Of a DNA stretch of 27,678 nucleotides, positions 10,801-21,200 are shown one piece after another (positions within the stretch are counted from its first letter, which is position 1; each line of letters begins with the position of its first letter). Under the pieces are notes generated by a model, which was not told the DNA's origin, did not search any database, and worked only from the letters and a program-made list of their open reading frames with translations. Origin of the DNA: Diplocarpon mali (Eukaryota; Ascomycota; Leotiomycetes; Helotiales; Drepanopezizaceae); contig JAENRP010000465.1 of assembly GCA_024741835.1 (NCBI GenBank), positions 1-27,678 on the forward strand, in the 5' to 3' direction. Position numbers and translations under genes: made by a program.

Positions 10801-12799
10801 GCTAAATTAATAACCCCTTTCTCTTAGCTTAAGCATATTAAGCGCACCTGCTAATCGATAACTTGCTAGTCGCCTAAAGGCTAAATAGACTATTCCTATC
10901 GTTTGCAAATTGCTTAAAGTATAGAACAACTTTAATATTATTATCCCTTTAGTTAAAGCACCTATAGTAAAGGATATTCCTAAAATAGGTATAAGTAATA
11001 ATAAGCCTTTACTATTAGAAAACGGTTCCTTAGATAATAAGCCTATAGAACCTATAGCTGAATCTACGCTTTTAAAGAGGAATAGAGACTTAAAACTAGA
11101 AGATACCTTAGATAAACGCAAGTCTAAGCGTATCTAAGCTATAATAGCATATAGGATTTATAAGCTCGAACTTTAATAGAGCTTTAATAAAGATAATGCG
11201 TTCCTAGCCGCTAGGAGGATAATAAAAATCTCTCTTTTAAAGACGTATAATAAAGCTATTAACAATCTAGAGCATAGAGTAGTATAGAATAAGGCAATTT
11301 AAGAAGAGATAAGTTCTTTTATTATAAATGGCATATAGATAGAGGAACTAATGCTAAAGGACGTAAACCTAATTTTAATAAAGTAGGTCTTTATGATTAA
11401 AATATATACAAATAGGACCTTAGAATACTATAAAGCAAGGCTTATAGCTAAGGGCTTCTTCTAATAGTATAAAGAAGACTACTTTGATATATTTGCGCTA
11501 ATAGTTCGTATAAATACCCTTTATATATTTATAGTAATAGTAGCTACTAAGGACCTTAAATATAAATAGTATAATATTAAAAACGCATTTACTAAAGCAA
11601 TTATAAAGGAACGGATTTTTCTCTCTTAACCTAATAGTATTCCTATATGCGCTGGCTATTCTCTTTATATACTTTATAGTATTTATAAGCTTAAGAAATT
11701 AGCTTATAATTAGAACCTCTTATATAGTTCTACTCTAATAGAAATAGGATTTATTTAAAGCCTAGCTAACCCTTATTTATTTATATATATTAAGCGTAGA
11801 ATTAAGTTGCTACTATATATTAACGATATTACTATAGCTGCGAAAACAACTACTTAATTAGATTGATTCTTTATAACTATTTGGAAATGTTTTAATACTA
11901 AGGATTTAAGGGGAATTTATAAGATCCTTAATATTTGTATTATAAGGAATCGCTCTACTTAAGAACTCTAATTAGATTAAGAGCAATATATTAAGAAGAT
12001 CCTAGACCGAATAGGACTCTTTACTTATACTCCTAAATTTAAGCTAAAGCGTACTCTAATCGAAGGAAAGTATAATAAGTTAAAGCCTACTAATAAAAAT
12101 AAGTCGAGAGAAGATTTATAGAAGTACTAATAGGATATTAAAGCGATTATATATACTATAGTATATATAAGATTAGATATTGCCTTTATTATTAAGTAAC
12201 TTAATCAGAACTTAAAGGATCTGATAGTTTAATATAAGAATATAGTCAAGCGACTTAAAAGGTACCTTCGATTAATAATCATATAAAAGGTAAGATATAG
12301 ACTAACGAAATATATAAGCGTAAAGCTTAAGGTATATACTAATTCTAACTAGGCAAATATAAAAGGTCGGAAAAGTATATTTAAAAGCGTAGTAGTACTA
12401 TATAGCAGACCTATATTATAAGGAAGTAGGAAGTAGAAATCAATAGCTACTGCAAGCACTAAGGCCAAATATATATTAATATTATCAAATTATAAGTAAG
12501 GATTATAAATCGCTTAAGTTTTAAAAGATATAGGTTTCGCTAAATATATTAAATAAGATAAGAACTATATTAATCTTTAAGTAAATAATATAAAGGCGAT
12601 TGCACTTATAAAGAATCCATACTTATATAAGCGATTGAAATATATTAATATTACCTATTACTTTATCTGCGACCTTATTATAAAGAATAAGTTATTAATC
12701 ACTTATATCTTAACTAATTGAATAGTAGTAGATAGATTTATAAAGCTATTAAAGATAATTGCAAAGTTCGAAGCATTTAAAAATATACTAGGATTATAG
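7844..12799 (+). pseudogene. Copia-2 gag-pol polyprotein, single frame, RIP-degraded
   Basis: One phase (codon starts equal to 2 modulo 3) runs through all 1,652 codons, interrupted only by nonsense codons. The start ATG has become ATA at 7844; copy I still has ATG. A zinc-knuckle remnant at 8576-8614 reads CYFYNSTYNITNC. A possible protease Asp is at 8927. The repeat array lies at 9251-9720. The GAG-pre-integrase segment RLAHLKLKKLKGL starts near 9851. Integrase follows from about 10020 (GNNWF, then IVDNST). RT shows YKARLIAKGF from 11429, and the YVDD box now reads YINDI at 11816-11830. RNase H has an SIATASTKAKYI segment around 12440-12480, and the end reads VVDRFIKLLK. The final TAG (12797-12799) may be the natural stop or a mutated Gln. 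Length and single-frame layout fit a Ty1/Copia element. Confidence 0.9.
9251..9720 (+). repeat. in-frame array of a 24-bp repeat inside Copia-2 pol
   Basis: Ten copies of a unit that starts ACTCTTAAGCTA and ends TGCAAGT begin at 9251, 9341, 9380, 9428, 9467, 9515, 9554, 9602, 9650 and 9698. Steps are 90, 39, 48, 39, 48, 39, 48, 48 and 48 bp, all multiples of three. The pol frame therefore continues, giving 13- and 16-residue units such as TLKLRLQVDFINSLII. It sits between the protease region and the GAG-pre-integrase domain, where Copia polyproteins normally carry no such array. Copy I ends before this point, so its presence there is unknown. Confidence 0.85.
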
Positions 12800-12830
12800 A
12801 AGATAGTAGGGGCTTAGTAGGCTTAAAGAC

Positions 12831-12981
12831 GACTCCTAGGCCTACCCTACGAGTTAGGTTATATAGTCTTATAAAGGAAAGTTTTTTAAATCGACTCTTA
12901 GGCCTAGACCGCGAGTTAAGTTACGTAGTCTTATAAAGGAACGCTTTTAGGAAAATTGACTCCTAGTCCCGCCTTACGAGT
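12831..12981 (+). repeat. three 24-bp repeats in the Copia-2 3' UTR
   Basis: Units at 12831-12854, 12893-12916 and 12958-12981 each begin GACTC and end GAGT with 15 bases between, and lie 62 and 65 bp apart. The spacers also resemble each other (TAGTCTTATAAAGGAA in the first two). They are relatives of the array inside pol at 9251-9720 but are less mutated and keep more G and C. Confidence 0.8.
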
Positions 12982-13120
12982 GGAGTTTAGTGATTTTAAT
13001 AGAGGTTATTATTAATTAATTGTTTTTAATTTAAAGAGATACCTAGGAGTTAGATTAGCATAAAAGGATAGTTATTATTTTTCCAACTATAGGTCAATTA
13101 GAGTAAGGTCTAAGTAAGGG
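12982..13120 (+). other. Copia-2 3' UTR ending in a probable polypurine tract
   Basis: No gene is visible. The last 20 bases, GAGTAAGGTCTAAGTAAGGG, are purine-rich and abut the 3' LTR at 13121, which is where plus-strand DNA synthesis is primed in LTR retrotransposons. The tract is interrupted by TCT and T, possibly through mutation. Confidence 0.5.
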
Positions 13121-13315
13121 TATTAAGATAGGTAATATAGCTATTACTCTAATGTATTATCATATGACCCTACTACTTAATCAATAGGATATTGATATAT
13201 ATATAGCTATAAGGAAGAAAGGGGTAACCTTCCTTCCCTAACTCTTACTAATATATCGACCATCGACCTTTAGAAGTTTCCGTTACCTACTGCGCCGACT
13301 CACTTAAGCTTAATA
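13121..13315 (+). repeat. 3' LTR of Copia-2 copy II
   Basis: It is 195 bp long, starts TATTAAGATAGG and ends CTTAAGCTTAATA. It is followed directly at 13316 by Copia-1 pol-end sequence (repeat A'). It differs from its partner at 7126-7320 at scattered transition sites only, as far as I can see, and keeps more C (for example CATATGACCC where the 5' LTR has TATATAATCC). Confidence 0.92.
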
Positions 13316-13754
13316 AAATCAGTAATATATAGATCTGCTAGAAGTATTAAAGAAGGAGCTTTTAAATAATCTATCTCTCTACTAAGGAGATGCACGTAGA
13401 TAGGCTTATTAAAAACCTAAACCGCTAGAAGTTTAAGAGCTTCGTTCGTTTATTAAACCTTTAGAGCTTTTAAATAATTGTTTAGCAACTTATACTTGTT
13501 AATAAATAGTTATTTATTATTAAAAGACTTATACTTATAAGCTCTTACTCTCTTATAATTATATTTATTTGTTTTCTCTTATAAAGCGTACTATAAAAGC
13601 TCTCCTTTTTTAAAAATATAGAATAGGTAATATTCCTAAGCTGCTATTATAAGGCGCAACCCTCTTTTAGATTCTCCTAGCTAAGGCTAGGAGCCGAGAT
13701 GCTATAGCTATAAGCTTCGTACGGATCTCCTCTTAAGAGAGGCCTATTAGCACT

Positions 13755-14050
13755 CCCTCGGCTAGAGGCCCGCTGGCAAATATACTAGCAATAGCAGGGG
13801 CGATAGCAAGAGGTGCGGCAATAAGGGCAGCAGGGGCAAGGGCGGCAAGGGCGAGAATAGGCGCGGCGATAGCAAAGGCTAAGGAGATAAAGGGGGAGAC
13901 TATAGCGGCAGCTGCGATAGTAGAGGCAGAAGGAATAAGAGTGGCAGCAGCAGTAAGTAGGGGGAATAGGGCTATAGAAGATAGGCCGGCGGCAAAGGCG
14001 AATAGTATACTAAGAGCAAGGGAGGCAGCAGTACTACTACTCGCAGGAGT
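13755..14050. repeat. purine-rich GCA/GCG imperfect triplet stretch
   Basis: The plus strand is mostly G and A with recurrent GCA, GCG, GCAGCA and GGGGCAA units, and the minus strand reads as Ala-rich in one frame. The matching stretch in repeat A (about 6040-6310) is the same but eroded to GTA or ATA. I read it as low-complexity non-coding DNA of the Copia-1 3' region rather than a gene, because the open frame is not kept free of stops for a protein-like composition. Confidence 0.6.
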
Positions 14051-14431
14051 AATAGGCCCTTTTAGCACTAAGGTCTAATCGCTCCTATCTTTTAAAATTA
14101 GCTTAGAACTTAATAAGACTTAATAAAATGTACTATAGAAGCTTTAAAGCGCACCCTTTATTATATTAAGTAGTAGCGCTACCTCCTCTTTAAAAGTACT
14201 ATAGGCATAGGCTAATACAATAGCCTCCTAAGAGGTAAGAGGAGGTCCGCTAGCCTACTAGTAGCTATTGCTTAATACTATATAATAAATGCAACGTATA
14301 CTAAAGGTACTATTAAAGTATTAATAATCGAGATTGCTAATACTCCTACGTATAATGCAACGCACGCACGCGTTATTGCGCTCTATTATAGGCTTAGGCA
14401 TACGGCGCGCAGTAGGAGTAGGGCTCTTAAG

Positions 14432-14489
14432 TGGCGGCGGCGGCGAAGGCGGCGGCGGCGGCGGCAAGGGCGACGGCAGCGGCGGCACG
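14432..14489. repeat. GGC triplet microsatellite
   Basis: A nearly pure run of GGC/GCG triplets with a few GAA, AAG and GAC interruptions. The equivalent part of repeat A (about 6690-6730) is GCAGCGGCAATAGCAGTAGC-like and shorter. It is the most GC-rich stretch in the window, standing in otherwise AT-rich DNA. Confidence 0.85.
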
Positions 14490-14882
14490 TTTCCTAGCTG
14501 GCGCTAAAAGGACTAGGACAGGGTTGCAACTCCTAAGGGAGTGCTAGCGACTTAGCGTAAAGTTAATATAACGCAGGGTATAAGGACTCTAAGGGTCTTA
14601 CTTTATAAGGGCGGCCAGGGCTATAATAAGCAAGAGTTCCTTTTATATTTAAAAATTATTAATATAAAGATAATATTTTTAAATAATAAAAGAGGGTTAT
14701 TTTTAAAAGAAGGGAAAGAGAACCTCTATAATAGAAATACTCTATAAGAAGCCTAATAGAGCACTAGTATAAAATTGTAAAGATTCTTAAGAGGGCTTAT
14801 TGCCTATAATAACCCTTCTTATTTTAAAAGGAACAACTTTTAAAAGGGCAGTATATAAGATAGAGCCTCTTTTCTTTATAAC

Positions 14883-15300
14883 TGCTATTCTTTCTTTTAT
14901 TTTATCTATATAGCTAAGCGATTCTAAGAGCATCGCCTAACTAAAGGGTATATTATATAAAATAGGCGGAGTCTCTACTTATTCTAAAGACCCTTTATAT
15001 AACTCTGCTAAGTTATAGACTCTCCCTTTTCTTTCCAAAGTCTCCTTACTATATATATACTAGATAATAATACAATCAATCATCTTCTCCTACTTCTGCG
15101 AGCCTCCTAAGCGACCCAATGAAGGCCCTCCAGCCGACCGCACCACATCTTAAAAGTAATTGATAAAAGGGCGTAGTTATATATTAATTATTTAATTAAT
15201 AATCTTAGTTTATCTATCTATTTAAGCATACTTAAAGGTTAATAGCTAGAGTTTAACCTATGCTAGCGTTAATAATTCATTTATAAAGTCGGAGATAAAC
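14883..15300. other. no recognisable gene; end of Copia-1 copy or unique DNA
   Basis: This continues from repeat A' and ends where LINE homology begins. The part at about 15080-15165 (CTTCTGCGAGCCTCCTAAGC and CCAGCCGACCGCACCACATC) keeps intact CpA and CpG and looks hardly touched by RIP. It could be the end of the Copia-1 LTR or a sliver of single-copy host DNA. After 15165 the sequence is AT-rich again. Confidence 0.4.
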
Positions 15301-15302
15301 TA

Positions 15303-16142
15303 AAGTCCCCTCCGGCTTCGACTACTTCTTTTTCGTCAATTGCTTTACGTAATCGAATTAATGCTGCTTTTAAAAAGAACGGTTTTAGTGATTTAGTAAT
15401 CGCTACTGCGTCCTTGTCTTTATGTGGAAATATTATTTTAACTACTACTCCTACGTTTAGCGTTGACTTTTTGATTTCAAATGAGGCTATTATTAAAGGG
15501 GTGCTTCCTTAATTAACTAGCCTTAAAAAGGGAGAGCCGTAGTATAAAGTAGCTATTTACGGTATTCCGTTTGCGGATTTCAATATAGAGCGTAGCCTAG
15601 ACTCGGAGCTAGTCTTAAAAGAGATTAAAACCTTTAATAAGGGTTTTACCCTAGTAGGAAAATCCTACTAGGCTACTCTAAGAGAGAAACGTAACTCTGG
15701 TTTATATAAGAGTAGTACAATTATTATCTCTTTCTTAGATGAAAATCAAGCTAAGCGAGCTATAAGCAAAAGACTATATATTAGTAGCGCTTTAGTGAAA
15801 GTCGTCAAATATATAGATACTAGTAGTACGTACTAATATAAAACCTATGCTGGATTTGGCCATTTAAAGGTTCTCTATAAAAGAGAACTAAAATGCTCCT
15901 TATATAGAGGCAACTATATAAGACAGGCTTATACCTAGAATACTTATAAGGTAAATACTAAGTGCAAGCATACTAGTATTAAATGCGCTAATTGCAAAGA
16001 AACTACTCATTCGGCTGATTCTAAGCTATATGAAGTTTTTATTACAATTAAAAACAAATCTATAGAAAAACGTACTACTAGTAGTACTACTACTATAAAT
16101 CGATTTAGCGCTCTATTAACTATTAATAATAATTGGGAATAA
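15303..16142 (+). pseudogene. LINE ORF1, C-terminal part, zinc-knuckle protein
   Basis: ORF1 of Tad-type LINEs is a Gag-like RNA-binding protein. Here the phase (0 modulo 3) is open apart from scattered TAA/TAG from 15303 to the stop at 16140-16142. Recognisable parts are AIYGIPFADFNIERSLDSEL near 15550, a repetitive GKSY-ATLREKRNSGLYKS segment near 15660, and a cysteine-rich tail with CSLYRGNYIRQAY near 15897 and CANCKETTHSADSKL near 15980, the remains of tandem zinc knuckles. The N-terminal half is absent. The stop TAA at 16140 is followed at once by ATG (TAAATG), but ORF2 uses another phase. Confidence 0.78.
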
Positions 16143-16152
16143 ATGCTTATAA

Positions 16153-18007
16153 ATTAATATAAATAGAAGCTTGCCTACTATAAAGCACGTTTTACAAATA
16201 GCTATAGAGTTATCTATTGATTTAATTGCGATTTAGGAACCTTAGATTATAAAAGAGAATGATTTATTATATAGATCTATCGTATACTCTAGTTTTAAAC
16301 AAATCCTTTTAAATTAAAATTCCTTTAAGCCTAGAACATTATTTTATATTTTAAATAAAATATATACTATACTAGCGCTTAGCTTACCAATTGATCTTAA
16401 TTATATTATTATAGACGTTTTTCATATTCAATTAATTAATATCTATAATGCAAGTTACCTTAAAATGCCGAATAATATTAAATTCTTAGAAAGAGACTAT
16501 TTACTAGTATTATTTTCTAAGGATTTAATATTTTTAAAAGACTTTAATATATATTACCTTTAGTAAAACCCCCTTAGAGAAACTAATCACTACGCTTAAG
16601 TTTTATTAGATATTATAGAGAAATACTCTTTATATCTATTAAATACTCTAAGAGAAGGAACTTATTTTAGATCAAATATAATAACTCCCTTTATTATTGA
16701 TTTAACATTTGCTACTTAAGGAATAGTAAATAAAATCGTAGACTGGCAAACTATACTAGATTTAGGTTCTAATCACTTTAGGGTTCTATTTACTATTACT
16801 ATTAGTACTAGTAGTACTAGGTCTTACCCTACTATTCTATAATATAATATAAAAAATTTAGATTAAGAAAAATTTAAGAGGATAATTAAAAACGTCTTCT
16901 TAGATTTCGAATATTCTAAAGATTTTAATATAAATTAAGAACTAGAAGACTTAGTAAATACTTTTACTATAAAATTCATAAAAGCTACGGATAACGTAAT
17001 ACCTAAATCTAATATATTTATAATTAGTAAACCCTAGTGGAATAAGGATTTAAAAAATCTATATAGAATCATATAACGATTCTACTATAAAAGCAAATCC
17101 TTAGGGTATACTCTTTTTCAATAAGAATTAAAATAAGCTAGAAATACGTATTTTAATTCAATTCAAATAGTAAAAACAAAGCATTAGAACTAATTCTTAG
17201 AAAAAGAGGACTCTTAGTTGATATTCAAAGCTATATTATATACTTAAAGATTAAGCTCTTAATTAATCCCTAGTTTATTTGACTCTAATACTTAAGAGCT
17301 TAAATCGACTTTTTAAAAAAAGTGTAATATCTTTAGAAGTACTCTCTTTTTAACTCTATCTATTTCTAACGGTCTAAATCTATAAGAGTTAGAAAATGAT
17401 ATTAATTATTCAAATAAGAGTAATAAGTGGAGTTGGCTATTATTAATGCAAATTAAGATTAAAAATGCATATACTTCAAAGATAAAGGGTAAAACCCTAG
17501 GACTAGATTTTATTATATAAGAAATAATTATTTAAGCTTATTTAGCTATTCTAAAAGTGTTTTTTAAGGTCTATTCGTCCTTAATAAACCAGGGCTATTA
17601 CCTTAAAGTATAGAAACAAGCTATTGGATTTATTCTTAAGAAGCCTAAAAAACCAGACTATTTAAAACCAAAAGCATATAGAGTTATATCACTGCTTAAT
17701 TATCTTAATAAAATTTCTAAAAGAATACTAGCCTAGCGTCTTAGTCATTTAGCCGAAACTACTACTCTACTATACTATTCTCAAATTGGTAGTAGATTAT
17801 ATAAATCGGCTATTGACGCGGCTCTACTCCTGCAAAATGAAGTAGAGCTGAATAAGACAAATAAGCTGAAAACAAGTGTACTATTCCTTAATATTAAGGG
17901 CGCATTTGATCACGTTGCGAAAAACAGACTATTACAGATTCTAGTTTTACTAAATCTCCTTATTAGTCTTATCACATGGGTTAAATCGTTCCTGGAAGAC
18001 CGTACTC
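16153..18007 (+). pseudogene. LINE ORF2, endonuclease and N-terminal RT, truncated
   Basis: ORF2 would encode an APE-type endonuclease that nicks the target and an RT that copies element RNA there. The phase is +1 relative to ORF1 (1 modulo 3) and is kept to the end. Endonuclease motif IAI-EP is at about 16225-16240 with both Gln and Trp now stops. LKDFNIYYL near 16540 and a LGSNHFRVLF motif near 16760 follow. RT shows KPKAYRVISLLNYLNKIS from 17665, SQIGSRLYKSAIDAALLL from 17779 and FLNIKGAFDHVAKNRLL from 17884. The first catalytic Asp of that last box is now Asn (AAT at 17890-17892). It ends at TWVKSFLEDR before the YADD box, so catalytic RT and RNase H are missing. Start not defined. Confidence 0.85.
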
Positions 18008-18037
18008 TTTTTTTTTTTTTTCTTTTTTTTTCCTTTT
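18008..18037 (-). other. poly-A tail of the minus-strand LINE (T tract)
   Basis: Fourteen T at 18008-18021, then C, nine T, CC and four T, the longest homopolymer in the window. It lies exactly at the junction with the plus-strand LINE and at the 3' end of the minus-strand LINE, as expected for a LINE insertion. The junction shares CTCTT with the plus-strand element, so its position is certain only to a few bases. Confidence 0.85.
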
Positions 18038-18294
18038 AACGTGCTTTATTAGTTCTAAGCTATATAGCACGGCTAGTCTACTAGCTTGTCTAATTGTATA
18101 TATATAGTATCCTTTCCACTATGACTGCCAATATTCATTTAGGAATAGGCTCCCTAGCGAAAAATTCGCTTAAAAGAAATCAAAAATAAAAACAAAAATA
18201 AAAACAAACTATAACGCTTAAACAAAAGATAGGTTTTTAAAAGAGATTAATAGATAGTTTAAACTACCTATTAGGATTCTTCGTTAGGATAGTA
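18038..18294 (-). other. 3' UTR of the minus-strand LINE
   Basis: Lies between the ORF2 stop (18297-18295) and the poly-A tail. It has no gene. The part at 18050-18170 keeps CpA and CpG (CACTATGACTGCCAATATTC) and is milder than ORF2. A short A-rich repeat of AAAAATAAAAACA lies at about 18183-18212. Confidence 0.6.
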
Positions 18295-21200
18295 TTATGA
18301 ATTAAGAGCTATAATAGCCCTTGTTTCTCTATCTAAGTGCCACTAATGCATATAAATCTTAGTTTCTTTTAAGAATACTAAGAAGTATTTAATTCCAGTT
18401 TTTGTTTCAAATAGTAAGGGTAAAGATAGCTCTCTAAATCCCTTATATTCTTCTTTTATTTTCTATATAAGAGTACGTCTTTGATTATAGTACTCTTTAT
18501 AAGAAAGAATTAAGTAGATTGGAGTTTCTCTATTACTATAAATACAATAGGGGTTTTAAGTTATACCTATTCTTTTTAAGTAAACTTAATATACCTATAG
18601 CTTAATTTCAATTGAAAGAAGGCGCTAGCAGTTTCTCTTAAAGTACTTATAAGTAGAGAGATCTATTTTAATATTCTATAAGAATATCGGGTTTTATAAC
18701 TTTTTAAAGAAGTAGAATTAAGGTTATTTTAAATAAATAAAGATATTTCCTACTTTTTAATTTTACTTATTTTTACCCTTAAAAAGGCAAAAGAAGTATA
18801 ATTAGAAGAAGGAGTAGTTTTTATAGCTTATTTAGCTAGTTTATCTGCTTCTTTATTTTTAATTATATTAGTATGCCCTAGTACCTACTCAATTGTAATA
18901 CTAGCTCTTTTACTAATTAAAGTCTTAAAAGTAGTAATTGCAGTAATTTAGTAGTTTTATCTTAAGCTATCTAAGGGAGTTTTTAATCTTTAAATAGCCG
19001 CTTGATTATTTAAAAAAATTATAAAAATATCTCCTTCTTTTACTATTAAGCTTGCTTTTAAGATTGCCTTAGCTATAGCTTTAAGCTTTCTATTATAGAC
19101 TAATTTTGAATTTCCAATATTTACTCTATTAGAGTATTTTAGTAATTTTGGAATAAATAGGTCTTTATATAAATATAGAGCGTAGCTATAACCAACTCTA
19201 TTCCCTTTAGCTATTTAAGAGTCGTTAGTATAAATCAATAAATTATTAATACTATAGATATTTTATAAATACTATAAGTATTATACTACTATTTCTTTTT
19301 TTAATAGTTTAGATATTTCGATATTATAAGGCACTTCCTTTTCATATAGGGTAAAATAAAAGTGCCTTATTATCTCTAATGAATCTAAATCAATTAAGAA
19401 GTATATCAATTTAATTAAGCTCTCAATTTAAAAAGAGGATTTTATATAGAAATTTTCATTTGCGATAATTTCCTCTTCCTCTTCTTTAATTATTTGAATT
19501 ATTTTTTAAACTTCTATCCTAATAGGGTGTTTTAAGCTTAATTTCAAGGAATAGAGTGCATAGCATCTAGTACTATAATTCAGCCTTATCTATAGTAGTA
19601 ATAGGGCCGATTCTAGTTCTATTAGGATAAAAGGGGCTATTTTAAAAACCCTAAATATTTTTCTATAAGCTAGATTTTATATAGCTTATAGTAGTTTTAG
19701 AATCGCTTTATTTTTATATTAAGGTTTCTACTAGAGTATAGAATGATAGTTTATAACACTTATAACGCAGGCTAGATATAATTGATATATTACAAATAAG
19801 GAAAGACCTTTTATAATAGAAGCTAGTCTATTTATATAGTATAATATTTGCTTTCCTTAAGAAGTCCTAATTACTTTATATTCTTTAAATTATAAATTCG
19901 AGTCGAAATAAATCCCTAACTACTTAATTAACTTTTTTAAAGCTAATATAGTATTATCTAAAAGTCTAATCGATAAGGGATTTCTATAGAAAAAATGAAT
20001 TAATTCTATTTTTTAATATTAAAGTTAATTAAATATTATTCCCTTAGATTAATTAAATCTTTTACCTCTCTTTTAAGAATTTTAATATTACTTTTAAAAC
20101 TTAAAAAAGAGGCTATAAGACTTAAATTATCTATATAAGACTATAGTTTAATATTTTAAGATTTAAATAAGTCTTAAATGTAAATTAAAAATAAAATCGG
20201 TAAAATAGGACTTCTTTAGGGAATACTTATATTAATAGACTTAAATTCCTCTGTTTGATTATTAAAGGTAAGTTTAAGAGTATAGTCTTTTAAGAATAAT
20301 TTAACCTATATAATAAGATTAATAGGGAGATTTAGTGAAACTAGAATCTATAATAGTCTATTTTTTATAATATGATCAAATGCGCCTTTAATATTAAGGA
20401 ATAGTATACTTATTTTTAGCTTATTTATCTTATTTAGCTCTACTTCATTTTATAAGAGTAGAACTGCATTAATAGCCGATTTATATAATCTACTACCAAT
20501 TTGAGAATAGTATAATAGAGTAGTGGTTTTAGCTAAATGATTAAAACGCTAGGCTAGTATTCTTTTAGAAATTTTACTAAGATAATTAAGTAATAATATA
20601 ACTCTATATGCTTTTGGTTTTAAATAGTCTGGTTTTTTAAGCTTCTTAAGAATAAATCCAGTAGTTTGTTTCTATGCTTTAAGGTAGTAGCCCTAGTTTA
20701 TTAAGGATAAATAGACTTTAAAAAACACTTTTGGAATAGCTAAATAAGCTTAAATAATTATTTCTTATATAATAAAATCTAGTCCTAGGGTTTTACCCTT
20801 TATCTTTAAAGTATATGCATTTTTAATCTCAATTTATATTAATAATAGCTAACTCCACTTATTACTCTTATTTAAATAATTAGTATTATTTTCTAATACT
20901 TATAGATTTAGACTATTAAAAATAGGTAGAGTTAGAAAGAGAGTACTTTTAAAGATATTACACTTTTTTTAAAAAGTCGATTTAAGCTCTTAAGTATTAA
21001 AGTCAAATAAACTAAGGATTAATTAAAAGCTTAATCCCTTAGTATATGATATAGCTTTGAATATCGACTAAGAGTCCTCTTTTTTTAAGAATTAGTTCTA
21101 ATGCTTTGTTTTTACTATTTTAATTAAATTAAAATACGTATGTCTAGCTTATTTTAGTTCTTATTAAAAAAGAGTATACCTTAAGGATTTGCTTTTATAA

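Larger units (their letters stand above)
7126..13315 (+). mobile_element. Copia-2 LTR retrotransposon, copy II, full length
   Basis: This 6,190-bp element has 195-bp LTRs at both ends. Next come a leader with short repeats (and probably the primer-binding site at 7321, GGTTATAAGCC, tRNA not identified), one gag-pol frame, a 3' UTR with three 24-bp repeats, and a purine-rich stretch (GAGTAAGGTCTAAGTAAGGG, 13101-13120) just before the 3' LTR that fits a polypurine tract. Domain order is Gag, protease, integrase, RT, RNase H, which defines Ty1/Copia. It is flanked by two copies of repeat A. The 5-bp flanks differ (ATAAC on the left, AAATC on the right), so there is no target-site duplication. 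It is heavily RIP-mutated and cannot be autonomous. Confidence 0.92.
13316..14882 (+). repeat. direct repeat A': second copy of the Copia-1 3' region
   Basis: It aligns with 5595-7125. The first bases encode the end of Copia-1 RNase H (again with a DRLTK-like end near 13400), then 3' non-coding sequence. It is 36 bp longer than repeat A, probably from changes in the triplet-rich parts. It is clearly richer in G and C, for example GCGGCAGCTGCG where A has GTAGCAGCTATA, so it has suffered less RIP. A 111-residue Ala-rich open frame on its minus strand (13733-14068) is a by-product of the GCN-rich triplets. Confidence 0.85.
15301..18007 (+). mobile_element. Tad1-like LINE, plus-strand copy, truncated at both ends
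   Basis: A non-LTR retrotransposon fragment holding the second half of ORF1, then ORF2 with endonuclease and the first half of RT. It aligns with the minus-strand copy as position p to 38285 minus p (for example 15305 to 22980 and 17782 to 20503), with no net indel over about 2.7 kb. The left end starts inside ORF1, as in a 5'-truncated insertion. The right end stops inside RT at the T tract of the other copy. It is less mutated than the minus-strand copy (for example CACATGGGTTAAATCG, where the partner has TATTATATAGG). Confidence 0.85.

Noticed and set aside
13733..14068. 111-residue Ala-rich hydrophobic frame on the minus strand that looks like a membrane protein
   Set aside because: It is the antisense reading of GCN-rich triplets in the Copia-1 3' region. 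Several phases are open there, and the twin copy at about 6005-6330 shows the same low-complexity pattern.
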